This document shows, one piece after another, positions 15,601 to 23,175 of a stretch of DNA of 35,483 nt. The translations under genes were made by a program, and so were the position numbers. The first letter of the stretch is position 1; every line of letters begins with the position of its first letter. Origin of the DNA: Vicinamibacteria bacterium (lineage in GTDB: Bacteria; Acidobacteriota; Vicinamibacteria; Fen-336; JAGNNV01); assembly GCA_019694155.1 (NCBI GenBank), contig JAIBCN010000124.1, positions 1 through 35,483 of the forward strand, written 5' to 3'. The notes under the pieces are model-generated. The model saw nothing but the letters and a program-made list of their open reading frames with translations, ran no database searches and was not told where the DNA came from.

Positions 15601-18600
15601 CGGCGGCCGCGGGCGCTGAGACTGCGGGAACTGCGGCAGGCAGGTCCGCGGGCGCGGAGACATCCACGCTCGCACCGAAGCGGTCGAGGATGTTCCGGAG
15701 CGTGCGCATGGCGCCGAGTTCGGCCGCCGGAATCGCGGGCAGCGACGGAACCTGCTCCTGAACCGCGGAGAGGATTTCGACGCGCTTGATGGAGTCGATG
15801 CCGAGGTCGGACTCGATCTCCATGTCGAGGCCGATCATGTCCTTGGGATAACCGGTCTTGTCGGCGACCACGGCGAGGAGCGCCTCGGAGATCGAGGGCC
15901 CGGCCGCCGGCGCGGCAACCGGCGCGGAAACGGGGGCGGGCGTGGGCGCGACGGGCGCCACGGGCGCAGCCGCGGGCATAGCCTGCACGACCGGCGCGAT
16001 CACCGTCGCCGCGACGGGGACGGGCATTGGAGCGGGTGCTGGGAGGGGAACGGCCGGGCTCATGGGCGCGGCGTAGGAAGTCGCGGCGTGTGGCATGGGC
16101 GCGGGCAGAGCCTGCCCGCTGATGCTCGCGATGGCGGCCTCGGAGGTGCGGAGGAAGGCCATGTGCGACTCGGCCATCGACCGCTGGTAGGCGGAATGCG
16201 CCTCGGCGGTCTGCCGCTGCACTTCCGCGAAGGCACGCAGCCATTCGGGATCCTGGAGGTTCGGTGTCGGCTTCACGGTCGCTTCTTCCTCTGCGAATGT
16301 CATGGGGCCGGCGGCGGCCATGGGTGCGGGCGCGTTCACGGGCGCCGGTTCGGACGCCGTGGGCTTGCGCGGGGGATTGGGCTTCGGCAGCGCGGCCGAA
16401 CCTTCCTTCGGCGGATAGGGCTTCCCGTAGTTCGCGCCCGAGATCATGATCGCGTGCGGCTTGGGAGCTTCCTTTCGCGCTTCGACGCGCGTGCCTTCGA
16501 AGAGCTTCGCCAGGTCGACGGCGACGCCGTTCGCGGCGAGCGCGCCCACGGCCTGCAGGAACGACGCCGCCCCTGAAGAGCCCTTGCGGTCCGTAGCGAT
16601 GGCGAGGTGCGGCGCATCGCCGAGGGTGTCCTTGACGAGCCCGGTGAGGACGGCTCCGGGGCCGACTTCGACGAAGGTGCGGACGCCGTCCGCGTACATG
16701 GTCTCGATCTCTTCCGAGAACCGGACGGAGGACGCGATCTGCGAGGCGAGGGTCGCGCGGATTCCGTCCTCGCCGCCGGCGTAGCGCTGCGCGGTGGAGT
16801 TCGCGTAGACGGGCTTTTGCGGAACCGTGATGGGCTGGCTCTTGAGGAAGGACGCGAAGGGATCGACGGAGCCCGCGACGACGCTCGAGTGGAAGGCGGT
16901 GGCCACGGGGAGACGCGTGCCCTTGAATCCCTGGGCCTTGAGCTCGGCGGCAGCCGCGTCCACGGCCTCGGTGGGGCCCGCGATGACGACCTGCTTCTTC
17001 GAATTGCGGTTCGCGATCACCACCGGCGCCTTGAGAAGCGCTTCCAGCGCCTCGACGGACTGCTTGCCGAGGGAGATCGCCCACATGGCGCCCGACGTGG
17101 TGGCGGCGTCGCGCATCAGCTCGCCGCGCTTGCGCGCGGTCTGGAGCATCGAGGCCGCGTCGATAGCGCCTCCGGCGTGAAGCGCCGTCACTTCGCCGAA
17201 GCTGTGGCCGCCAAACACGTCGCCATCGACGCCGAGGTGGCGGAGAAGGCGCAACGTCGCGAGGCTCGCGAGGCCGAGCGCGGGCTGGGCCCACTCGGTC
17301 GCGGTGAGCCGCGCGGTCTGCGCGGCGCGGGCCTCGTCGGTGTACGCGGACGGGGGGAAGACCATCCGATGGATGGTGGAGCGCTCGCCATCATTGCCGA
17401 AGTGGAGGTCGGCGTGGTCGTCCCAGGTCTGGCGGGCCACGTCAAAGGCCATGGCGAGTTCGCGGCCCATGCCCACGGCCTGTGAGCCCTGGCCGGGGAA
17501 GAGGAACGCGATCGAGCCCGGAGCCTTTGGACCTCGTCCGTAGACCGGTCCGCCGGGGAGACTGAACGCGGGCCCGTCGACCTTCGGCCGGGCGAGGCCG
17601 AGCTGTTTCTCGAGATCGGCGGTCGAGTTCGCCACGACGGCGAGCCGGCAATCGGCGGCGGCGTCGAATCGACCCGCGGCATCGAGGGCCGCGCCGCTGA
17701 GCGAGGCTCCGGCCCTGAGATCGGCCAGAACCGCGTCGATGGCGGCGACGAGCGCGCCCGGGTCCTTCGCGGAGAGAGCCACGAGCTCCGAGGTCAGCGT
17801 CCTCATACGGGCCGCGGTCTTTCCCTTGCCCGTGTACTCCTCGAGGGTGATGTGGAAGTTGCTGCCGCCGAAGCCGAACGAACTCACGGCCGCGCGCCGC
17901 GGGTGAGTGTGGTCGCGGATCCAGGGCTTCGCCTCGGAGTTGAGATAGAAGGCGGTCTCCTCGATCGTCAGCGCCGGGTTCGGCGTCTCGATCTTGATGG
18001 TCGGAGGCAGGACCTTGTTGTGAAGCGCGAGGGTGGCCTTCATCAGGCCCGCCGCGCCCGCCGCCGCCTTGGTGTGGCCGATCTGCGACTTGATGGAGCC
18101 GAGCGCGCACCACTGGGTGTCCTTGCGCGGGGATTCACCGAAGACCGACTGCAACCCCCCGAACTCCGCGGCGTCGCCCGCCTTGGTCCCGGTCCCGTGG
18201 GCTTCAACCAGCTCGATGGTGTCGGGGCCGAAGCCGGAGGCCTCGTAGGCGCGGCGGAGAGCCTTCGCCTGACCGGCGCTCACCGGCGCGTAGATGGACT
18301 TGGCCCGTCCGTCGGACGACGAGCCCACGGCCTTGATCACGGCGTAGATCGGATTGCCGTCGCGCTCCGCGTCCTCGAGGCGCCGCAGGCCGAGCAGGCC
18401 GATGCCCTCGCCCAGCATGGTGCCGTCGGACTTCGCGTCGAAGGGCCGGCAATCGCCCGAGAACGACAGGGCCGGGGTCTTCGAGAAGCACATGTACATG
18501 AAGATGTCGTTGAACGTCTCGACACCTCCGGTGATCACGAGGTCGGAACTTCCGAGGTACAGCTCCTGCACGCCCATGGCCAGGGCGCCGAACGCCGAAG

Positions 18601-19222
18601 CGCAAGCGGCGTCGACCACGCAGTTGGTCCCGCCGAGGTTCAGGCGGTTGGCGATGCGGCCCGCGACAACATTGCCGAGAAGGCCTGGAAACGTGCTTTC
18701 CTGCCACGGGGAGTACGAGCCCGCGATCCGGTCGCAGACCTTCTGGACTTCATCCTCGGGGAGGCCGTGCTCGCGAAGAGCGCGCACCCAGATCGGGCGC
18801 TGCAGGCGCGAGCCCATTTCCACCAGCAGTTCCTGGGCGGAGGTGATGCCGACGATGACGCTCGTCCGCTCGCGCAGCGCGTCGGGGAAGGGACCCTGGC
18901 TGATGTCCGCGAGCAGTTGCTTCGCCACGATGAGGCCGAGGAGCTGGGACGTGTCGGTGGCGGGGATAACGGAGGGCGGCATCCCGTGCTCCATCGGGTC
19001 GAAGGCGACCTCGGGGATGAAGCCGCCGCGCTTCGCGTAGGTCTTGTCCGGGGCCTTCGGGTCCGGATCGTAGTAGTCCTCGATCAGCCAATGGGCCTTC
19101 GGGATCTCGGTGAGCTGGTCCTTGCCCGCGGCGATGTCCCTCCACAGACCGTTTGCGTCGGTGGAACCAGGGAAAAGGGCGCCGAGCCCCACAATGGCGA
19201 TGGGAGGTTGTTTGGAGGACAT
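12683..19222 (-). CDS. pfaA: PfaA-like PUFA synthase: KS-MAT-ACPx3-KR-DH
   Basis: A 2179-residue type I iterative synthase. The ketosynthase (~5-455) has Cys207 in DAACASAF, His342 in EAHGTGT and His383 in SQIGHTKAAAG. The malonyl acyltransferase (~565-900) has PGQGSQAVGMG, Ser674 in GGHSFGE and an AFHS motif. A helical linker (~990-1040) leads to three acyl carrier domains, each with LGIDSIKR (Ser1144, Ser1249, Ser1353). The ketoreductase (~1610-1850) has GGARGVT, FGSVAG and Tyr1820 in QADYAMAN. The C-terminal PKS-type dehydratase (~1905-2170) has His1931 in HAVKGVPVFP and Asp2096 in DAGLQ. This is the canonical PfaA order; marine and thraustochytrid relatives often carry five to nine carriers, here three. 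The start is ATG at 19220-19222 (MSSKQPPIAIVGLGALFPG); an upstream in-frame TTG at 19246 is less likely. The gene heads a two-gene unit with the following synthase. Confidence 0.93.
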   Translation of the reverse strand: MSSKQPPIAIVGLGALFPGSTDANGLWRDIAAGKDQLTEIPKAHWLIEDYYDPDPKAPDKTYAKRGGFIPEVAFDPMEHGMPPSVIPATDTSQLLGLIVAKQLLADISQGPFPDALRERTSVIVGITSAQELLVEMGSRLQRPIWVRALREHGLPEDEVQKVCDRIAGSYSPWQESTFPGLLGNVVAGRIANRLNLGGTNCVVDAACASAFGALAMGVQELYLGSSDLVITGGVETFNDIFMYMCFSKTPALSFSGDCRPFDAKSDGTMLGEGIGLLGLRRLEDAERDGNPIYAVIKAVGSSSDGRAKSIYAPVSAGQAKALRRAYEASGFGPDTIELVEAHGTGTKAGDAAEFGGLQSVFGESPRKDTQWCALGSIKSQIGHTKAAAGAAGLMKATLALHNKVLPPTIKIETPNPALTIEETAFYLNSEAKPWIRDHTHPRRAAVSSFGFGGSNFHITLEEYTGKGKTAARMRTLTSELVALSAKDPGALVAAIDAVLADLRAGASLSGAALDAAGRFDAAADCRLAVVANSTADLEKQLGLARPKVDGPAFSLPGGPVYGRGPKAPGSIAFLFPGQGSQAVGMGRELAMAFDVARQTWDDHADLHFGNDGERSTIHRMVFPPSAYTDEARAAQTARLTATEWAQPALGLASLATLRLLRHLGVDGDVFGGHSFGEVTALHAGGAIDAASMLQTARKRGELMRDAATTSGAMWAISLGKQSVEALEALLKAPVVIANRNSKKQVVIAGPTEAVDAAAAELKAQGFKGTRLPVATAFHSSVVAGSVDPFASFLKSQPITVPQKPVYANSTAQRYAGGEDGIRATLASQIASSVRFSEEIETMYADGVRTFVEVGPGAVLTGLVKDTLGDAPHLAIATDRKGSSGAASFLQAVGALAANGVAVDLAKLFEGTRVEARKEAPKPHAIMISGANYGKPYPPKEGSAALPKPNPPRKPTASEPAPVNAPAPMAAAGPMTFAEEEATVKPTPNLQDPEWLRAFAEVQRQTAEAHSAYQRSMAESHMAFLRTSEAAIASISGQALPAPMPHAATSYAAPMSPAVPLPAPAPMPVPVAATVIAPVVQAMPAAAPVAPVAPTPAPVSAPVAAPAAGPSISEALLAVVADKTGYPKDMIGLDMEIESDLGIDSIKRVEILSAVQEQVPSLPAIPAAELGAMRTLRNILDRFGASVDVSAPADLPAAVPAVSAPAAAASAPGGESITSALLAVVADKTGYPKDMIGLDMEIESDLGIDSIKRVEILSAVQERVPSLPSIPAAELGAMRTLRNILDRFGAVTDVSAATSSVNAAPAIVAAAAAPAAGSASIREVLLGVVADKTGYPKDMIGLDMEIESDLGIDSIKRVEILSAVQEQVPTLPTIPAAELGAIRTLGQILERLGGAAETPVAPAPAPTAVVTEAPSPAQKSVSAPTKLGRFVAVRRGAPRPGFSPRGLFSGAVTIVRGASGLADPLASLLLSRGVEAVVVDAFDPKSAARVIDLSGLADERSVEEAIETQKKIFATARAVAQSPETPRFFIAVADPFFGSTNAEWTGGIPGLVRTLALEAPEITSRFIAIAKGRVDADRLAQTVAAEILEGGADLDIAIDSSGNRTAPFFEDAPAITDAEGVKPRLEDGSVLLVSGGARGVTASCLEELAKAGKYKFAILGRTDSDFAPAWAEGKKTEGELQSAFIAAEKALGHTPTPGEARSAAQHVNAARETRATLEALRAAGSEVLYFPCDLKDKGDVSMAVSMVRAHFKRIDGVIQAAGVLADKKIAEKTDAQFNSVFDTKVAGLHNLLEATRPDDLRLLCFFGSVAGRVGNPGQADYAMANETLESVAQFESRQRRNAIVRVLHWGPWDGGMVTPSLRAVFLERGVALIPVADGARMFVDAITHPQAPVSVVVGGRPDASVLLGHGGGRKLVGDLVISSATAPHLASHAVKGVPVFPVALALEAFARIARSTRPDLRLSAIKDLKVLKGIRIENFEGKGTRLEISCEQVSNGSGARLACELRSPGGPVHYRAMAAMADRSLPHASPQEFEAPKTGTPWATEEVYGPVLFHGPDFQVLKGVRSVGPQGGSALVASTRDIGWIGGPYATDPAAVDAGLQMAILMGMRAIGKTSLPTGVESLTIHIDEPTSGPLHCSIRSRSVSDLKTVSDAIVRTEDGRLLCELRGIEMHMVDTAKKA
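15049..15900 (-). repeat. Three tandem acyl-carrier coding units inside pfaA
   Basis: Three units of about 312-315 bases encode nearly identical carrier domains. The phosphopantetheine serines are spaced 105 and 104 residues apart. Protein identity is close to complete over the core from ADKTGYPKDMIG through LGIDSIKRVEILSAVQE. The Ala/Pro/Val spacers between units differ. Most DNA differences in the core are at third codon positions. Confidence 0.85.
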
Positions 19223-19278
19223 GTTATGAGGGCCGTAGGGAAACAAGGGACCACGAAAAGCCGCGATCCGAGCCCCGC

Positions 19279-19287
19279 ATTATGTCA
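19279..19287 (-). promoter_or_regulatory. Candidate extended -10 promoter of the pfaA unit
   Basis: On the reverse strand TGACATAAT reads as an extended -10 (TGn followed by CATAAT, five of six matches to consensus). It lies about 57 bases before the pfaA ATG in the spacer 19223-19369. No good -35 is seen, as is common for extended -10 promoters. It would let the two giant synthase genes be transcribed independently of the upstream methyltransferase. A run of six T on the same strand (upstream, near 19327) has no convincing hairpin before it. Confidence 0.4.
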
Positions 19288-19369
19288 GGCGCGGGGGGTG
19301 CTGCGGACGCCCTCGCAACTGTGACAAAAAAGAGACTTGCCTTTCCCGACGGCTGTTGCCTCGTAGCGA

Positions 19370-20056
19370 TCAGGCGCGCTGGATCACCGGTGGCCTCCAC
19401 AGGAGCGCGGTCTGCAGAAGGCCGCCCAGGAGGGCTCGCCGGGCGACGGTCTGGAGGCCGGCCCGTTCAAAGGCTCGATCGAAGTCGGCCAGACGGCTCG
19501 CGGCGATGGAGCAGGTGGCTTGGAAGAAGGCGTAAAGCGCAGTCACGATGGAGCTTCTGGCCACTCCGCCGAGGCCGTTACCCGGCGCCGCGAAATCGCT
19601 GAAGAGCCAGTGTCCGGCGGGTTTGAGGGACCGGTGAAGCGGCTCGATGACGGCCCCGAGATCGGCGTCAGTGAACAGATCCAGGAAACAATGGGTGACG
19701 ACGAGATCGAACCGTTCGTCCGACCTCAGTTTTTCGAGGCCTCCCACACGAAGTTCGGCGCGGCCCGAGAGCTCACGGGCGGCGAGGCGCGCAGCGGTCC
19801 TCCGGGTCATTCGAGGCGAAAGGTCGACGGACACAGCGGTCACGTGGGGGTCGTGCGTGAGCAGGGCGTCGAGGAACCGCCCGGTGCCGCCGCCCACCAC
19901 CAGTGCCCGACGAACCGGCGGGAGGTGGGGCAGGAGGAGGGTCTGGCTCGCGTGGATGCGGCCCGCGAAGGCGACGTCCGCCATCAGATCGTAGACCGGA
20001 GCCAGGCGATCGAAGCCCCGCGCGATACGCACGGCCGCGGCCGTAGACGGAATCAC
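19370..20056 (-). CDS. SAM-dependent class I methyltransferase
   Basis: A 228-residue protein starting at GTG 20054-20056. It has a UbiE-like N-terminus (ARGFDRLAPVYDLMADVAF), motif I ALVVGGGTGRFLDALL, an acidic post-I region (AVSVDLSPRM) and FDLVVTHCFLDLF. The fold is that of SAM-dependent methyltransferases acting on small molecules or quinone and lipid precursors. Its start overlaps the UbiA-like stop by four bases (GTGA), which implies translational coupling. The partner suggests a hydrophobic, membrane-associated substrate. It lies just upstream of pfaA on the same strand, so it could tailor the synthase product. That is inference; a role in quinone metabolism is the main alternative. 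Confidence 0.8.
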   Translation of the reverse strand: MIPSTAAAVRIARGFDRLAPVYDLMADVAFAGRIHASQTLLLPHLPPVRRALVVGGGTGRFLDALLTHDPHVTAVSVDLSPRMTRRTAARLAARELSGRAELRVGGLEKLRSDERFDLVVTHCFLDLFTDADLGAVIEPLHRSLKPAGHWLFSDFAAPGNGLGGVARSSIVTALYAFFQATCSIAASRLADFDRAFERAGLQTVARRALLGGLLQTALLWRPPVIQRA

Positions 20057-20865
20057 GCGAGGATCCGGGGGAGGGCCCCAAGCAGGAAGACCGAGTCGCC
20101 GAGCAGGCGGTACCGCTCGCGGCGTCGGAACCAGTGGGAGCCCAGCAGCATGGCGGCAGGTGTCCCGACCTGGGCCGCGAGCACGACGAACACGATCCGG
20201 TCCTCCGCGGGCGTCAAAGCCACGAGGGCCAGGGCGCACAGGAACGCCGCGGTACCGCCGATCAATGTGCACCGACGAATCCGGTCGTGCCCCAGGCTCA
20301 GTCCGAGGGACCGGGTACCCTCCAGGCGGTCCACGTCGGTCTCGAAGAGGCCGAACATGACGAGGTTGAGGACGGCGGCGCAGGCGTGCAGGGCGGCGGC
20401 CATGTACGCGGGGCCGCGGGGGCCCGTGGCCATCAGCAGCGGCCCACCCCAGATTCCCGCCGCGTAGAGCACTCCCGCCACCGGCTCCTTCGGAATCGAG
20501 GAGAAGACCATGCCCTGGGCGGAGGCGAGGTACGCGAGCACCACCACGCTGAGCACCGCGCCGAAGAGCCTCACCGGAGGGCGCAGGTCGAAAGCCGCCA
20601 CGAGGCCGACGCTCACCGTGAGAGCGAGCGCGGACAGGAGGACACGCGCGTTGCGGTGGTGGAAGACATGGCGATAGGCCACTAGCGGCTGGCGGCTTCG
20701 AAACGCGTCGAGGAGGTGGTCCGCGGTGTAGACGCTCCAGACCGCGGTCAGCAGAGCGACCCACCAGGCCATGGTCATGCGCGTCTGGGTCACATGCTCA
20801 GCGAGCAGGCCCCCGCACGCTGTCCCCGCGACCACATCGAGGCTCAGCGCGCGGAGAAGACGCAC
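20053..20865 (-). CDS. UbiA-family prenyltransferase-like membrane protein
   Basis: A 270-residue polytopic membrane protein with about eight hydrophobic segments. Two acidic motifs sit where UbiA enzymes bind Mg-diphosphate: YTADHLLDAFR at about residue 45 and ETDVDRLEGTRSLGLSLG at about residue 175, the latter matching the DxxxD...GxR...LG pattern. UbiA enzymes transfer prenyl or related groups from diphosphates to aromatic or lipid acceptors. The first motif is weaker than the classical NDxxDxxxD, so activity is uncertain. The GTG start at 20863-20865 is four bases after the ClC stop, and the stop overlaps the methyltransferase start, giving a three-gene unit. Confidence 0.7.
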   Translation of the reverse strand: MRLLRALSLDVVAGTACGGLLAEHVTQTRMTMAWWVALLTAVWSVYTADHLLDAFRSRQPLVAYRHVFHHRNARVLLSALALTVSVGLVAAFDLRPPVRLFGAVLSVVVLAYLASAQGMVFSSIPKEPVAGVLYAAGIWGGPLLMATGPRGPAYMAAALHACAAVLNLVMFGLFETDVDRLEGTRSLGLSLGHDRIRRCTLIGGTAAFLCALALVALTPAEDRIVFVVLAAQVGTPAAMLLGSHWFRRRERYRLLGDSVFLLGALPRILA

Positions 20866-20869
20866 GGGG

Positions 20870-22687
20870 TCACAAAGCCGCGACGCGGTGATCGCGGCCG
20901 CGGCCGGGGAAGAACAGGTCGAGCGCGTTCACGCGTTCGCGGCGACGCTCGGCATTCAGGTTCAAGGCGCGGGCCTTCAGGAGGTCCTCGAGAGAGATGA
21001 GGCCCACGAAGGCCTCGCTTCCGTCCGATTCAATCACGGGGAGACGTGTGTGGCCGGTTTCCGCCATCCGGTACACCACGGCGCGCAGGGGCTCGTCCGG
21101 ATGGGCGACCACGGCGCGGGTGGTCACCGCCTGGGAGAGCGTGCGGTCGGACGCGGCCGAAGTCGCCCACTCGAGGAGCGCGGCCCGCCCCGACACCCCC
21201 ACCAGACGCTCGCCATCGAGGATCGGATAGAGGCGCTGGCCGTGGCCCGGGTCCTTATGAATGTTGTGCGGGAGGTCGCCCACCCGCGTCGATCCGGATA
21301 GCGCCACGACCTTGGTGCGCATCACCTCGCGCACGAACAGGATCTCCAGGGGATCGACCGCGTACTCGCGGCTCAGGTGGTAGCCGCGCCGGCTTACCTT
21401 CTCGGTCAGGATCGACCGTTTCAGGGTCAGGACGGTGAACCCGTGGGCCACGGTCGACGCGATCAGGAGGGGCAGGAGGACGTTCACGTCGTGGGTCAGC
21501 TCCAGGGCGAAAACGATTCCGGTGAGGGGCGAGCGCATGGTGCCGCCGAGGATCGCGCCCATGCTGATGAGCGGCCAGAATCCCGAGCCGGCGTCGGGCA
21601 GCACCAGGGCCTCGAGGCCCCCGAGCGCCCCTCCCATCATCAGGAGCGGAGCCAGCACGCCTCCCGACGTTCCCGAACCGAGCGAGACCGCCCAGATCAC
21701 GGACTTGACGAGCAGCACGCCCGCGATGAGGTGCAGCGAGGCGTCTCCGCGCAGCAGGGTTTCGATCACGTCGTAGCCGACGCCGAGGGCCTGCGGGAAG
21801 ATGAAGCCGCCGAGGCCGATGACGAGGCCGCCCAGCGCTGGCCACCACATCCAGTGCGCCTTGAGTTTCCCGAAAGCGTCCTCGGCGCCATACACCGCGT
21901 GAGTCAGAACGAGGGCCATGACCCCGGCCAGGATGCCGCACACGACGCAGCCGAGGAGCCCGAGCGGGCCGATGAAGAGGGGGTGCGGCGGGGTCGGGAA
22001 GATCGGCCCGACGCCCATCAGGTAGCGGCGGGCCGCCGCCGCGGTGGCGCTCGCGAGGGCGACCGGGATGAAGCTCCGCGGCTTCCACTCGAAGAGGAGA
22101 AGTTCCACAGCCAGGAGAGTCGCGGCGACGGGCGCGGCGAAGGTGGCCGACATTCCCGCGGCCGCCCCCGCGACCATCAGGGCACGGCGCTCCGCGCTCG
22201 TGAGGTGAATGAGCTGCGCCACCATCGAGCCGAAGGCGCCGCCGGTCATGATGATCGGGCCTTCAGCGCCGAAGGGGCCGCCGGAGCCGATGGAGATCGC
22301 GGCGGAGAGCGGCTTGAGGAGGGCCACCTTGGGCTCCACGCGGCCTCCCCTGAGCAGGATGGCCTCGATCGCCTCGGGGATCCCGTGGCCGCGGATTCGG
22401 TCGGAACCGTAGCGCGCCATGAAGCCGATGATCAGCGCGCCCACGACCGGCACGAGCACCACCAGAGGCCCGAGGTGGTGGCCGGCGGGAGAGATCGTCT
22501 CCGTGCTGATCCGCTGGAAGAAGAAGAGGTTGGTGAAGAGAGCGATCAGGCGCAGCAGGGCGAGGGCCACCACCGCGCCGAGGGCTCCGATGGCCACGCC
22601 GATCGCGGAGATGGGGAGGACCCGCCAGGTGGTGCTGAAGTCGCCCAGCTCTTCGGGGCCGCCTGGGGGATTGTCTGCGGTGTTCAC
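20870..22687 (-). CDS. ClC-family chloride channel/antiporter with CBS pair
   Basis: A 605-residue protein with the ClC core and C-terminal CBS domains. Signatures are GSGGPFGAEGPIIMTGG (selectivity and gating region, with the gating glutamate in GAEGP) and GSGTSGGVLAPLLMMGG. Hydrophobic helices run to about residue 435. CBS1 and CBS2 occupy about 455-590 (VREVMRTKVVALSG and the later HTRLPVIESDGSEAF). ClC proteins conduct Cl- or exchange Cl-/H+ across the inner membrane; a gating glutamate is compatible with exchange. The start is GTG at 22685-22687, three bases from a 21-base palindrome, so this gene and the two behind it are probably controlled by the divergent MarR protein. Confidence 0.9.
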   Translation of the reverse strand: MNTADNPPGGPEELGDFSTTWRVLPISAIGVAIGALGAVVALALLRLIALFTNLFFFQRISTETISPAGHHLGPLVVLVPVVGALIIGFMARYGSDRIRGHGIPEAIEAILLRGGRVEPKVALLKPLSAAISIGSGGPFGAEGPIIMTGGAFGSMVAQLIHLTSAERRALMVAGAAAGMSATFAAPVAATLLAVELLLFEWKPRSFIPVALASATAAAARRYLMGVGPIFPTPPHPLFIGPLGLLGCVVCGILAGVMALVLTHAVYGAEDAFGKLKAHWMWWPALGGLVIGLGGFIFPQALGVGYDVIETLLRGDASLHLIAGVLLVKSVIWAVSLGSGTSGGVLAPLLMMGGALGGLEALVLPDAGSGFWPLISMGAILGGTMRSPLTGIVFALELTHDVNVLLPLLIASTVAHGFTVLTLKRSILTEKVSRRGYHLSREYAVDPLEILFVREVMRTKVVALSGSTRVGDLPHNIHKDPGHGQRLYPILDGERLVGVSGRAALLEWATSAASDRTLSQAVTTRAVVAHPDEPLRAVVYRMAETGHTRLPVIESDGSEAFVGLISLEDLLKARALNLNAERRRERVNALDLFFPGRGRDHRVAAL

Positions 22688-22690
22688 TCA

Positions 22691-22711
22691 ATATATCGTA
22701 GCACGATATAT
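22691..22711. promoter_or_regulatory. Perfect 9-3-9 palindrome, probable MarR operator
   Basis: ATATATCGT-AGC-ACGATATAT is a perfect inverted repeat in the spacer between the divergent ClC and MarR genes. It is strikingly AT-rich against the GC-rich background. It touches the first possible MarR ATG (22710) and lies three bases from the ClC GTG. It probably covers the core promoter on both sides: TATATG at 22707 with TTCACT at 22683 is a possible plus-strand pair. A dimeric winged-helix repressor bound here would block both genes. Confidence 0.8.
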
Positions 22712-23162
22712 GTCCTCGACCGACCGCTCCCGGCGCCCCATGACCCAGACGGACTTCGAAACCCTGGCCGCCTTCCGCCAGACCCTGGCCCGCTTTCTCG
22801 GCTTCAGCGAGGCGGCTGCCGCGGCCCAGGGCCTCACTCCGACGCAATACCAGGCCCTCCTCGCCCTCAAGGGAAGCGGGGGAGCCTTGAGCATCGGGGA
22901 ACTGGCGGAGCGGCTGCACGTCCATCATCACAGCGCCGTGGGCCTGGTGGACCGGCTCGAAGCGCTGGGTCTCGCCCGTCGCGCGCTCGACGCGGCGGAT
23001 GGCCGGCGGGTCCGGGTGACCCCGACTGCGAAGGGCGAACGTCGGGTCGCGCAGCTCGCGGCGATCCACCGCGACGAACTTCAGACCACCGCGAAGACTC
23101 TCGGCGGTCTGCTGCGAAAACTCGTGGCGTCGCCCCGCTCACGCGGCCGGGCGAAGGTCTGA
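22710..23162 (+). CDS. MarR-family transcriptional regulator
   Basis: A 150-residue (ATG 22710) or 140-residue (ATG 22740, MTQTDFETLAAFRQTL) winged-helix protein. The DNA-binding core is LSIGELAERLHVHHHSAVGLVDRLEALGLARR, with the wing DAADGRRVRVTPTAKG, as in MarR repressors. The first ATG lies inside the palindrome, so 22740 may be the true start unless the message is nearly leaderless. It is divergent from ClC and ends 13 bases from the convergent pfaD-like gene. MarR proteins are dimers that usually repress their own gene and a divergent neighbour and release DNA on binding a small, often aromatic or lipophilic ligand. Confidence 0.85.
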   Translation: MSSTDRSRRPMTQTDFETLAAFRQTLARFLGFSEAAAAAQGLTPTQYQALLALKGSGGALSIGELAERLHVHHHSAVGLVDRLEALGLARRALDAADGRRVRVTPTAKGERRVAQLAAIHRDELQTTAKTLGGLLRKLVASPRSRGRAKV

Positions 23163-23175
23163 GCCCAGGCGCGGT

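Noticed and set aside
19223..19246. TTG at 19246 as the pfaA start
   Set aside because: It adds eight residues outside the KS family core. The ATG at 19222 gives the usual N-terminus.
19320..19335. Run of six T on the minus strand as a terminator after the methyltransferase gene
   Set aside because: No stem longer than about three base pairs precedes it.
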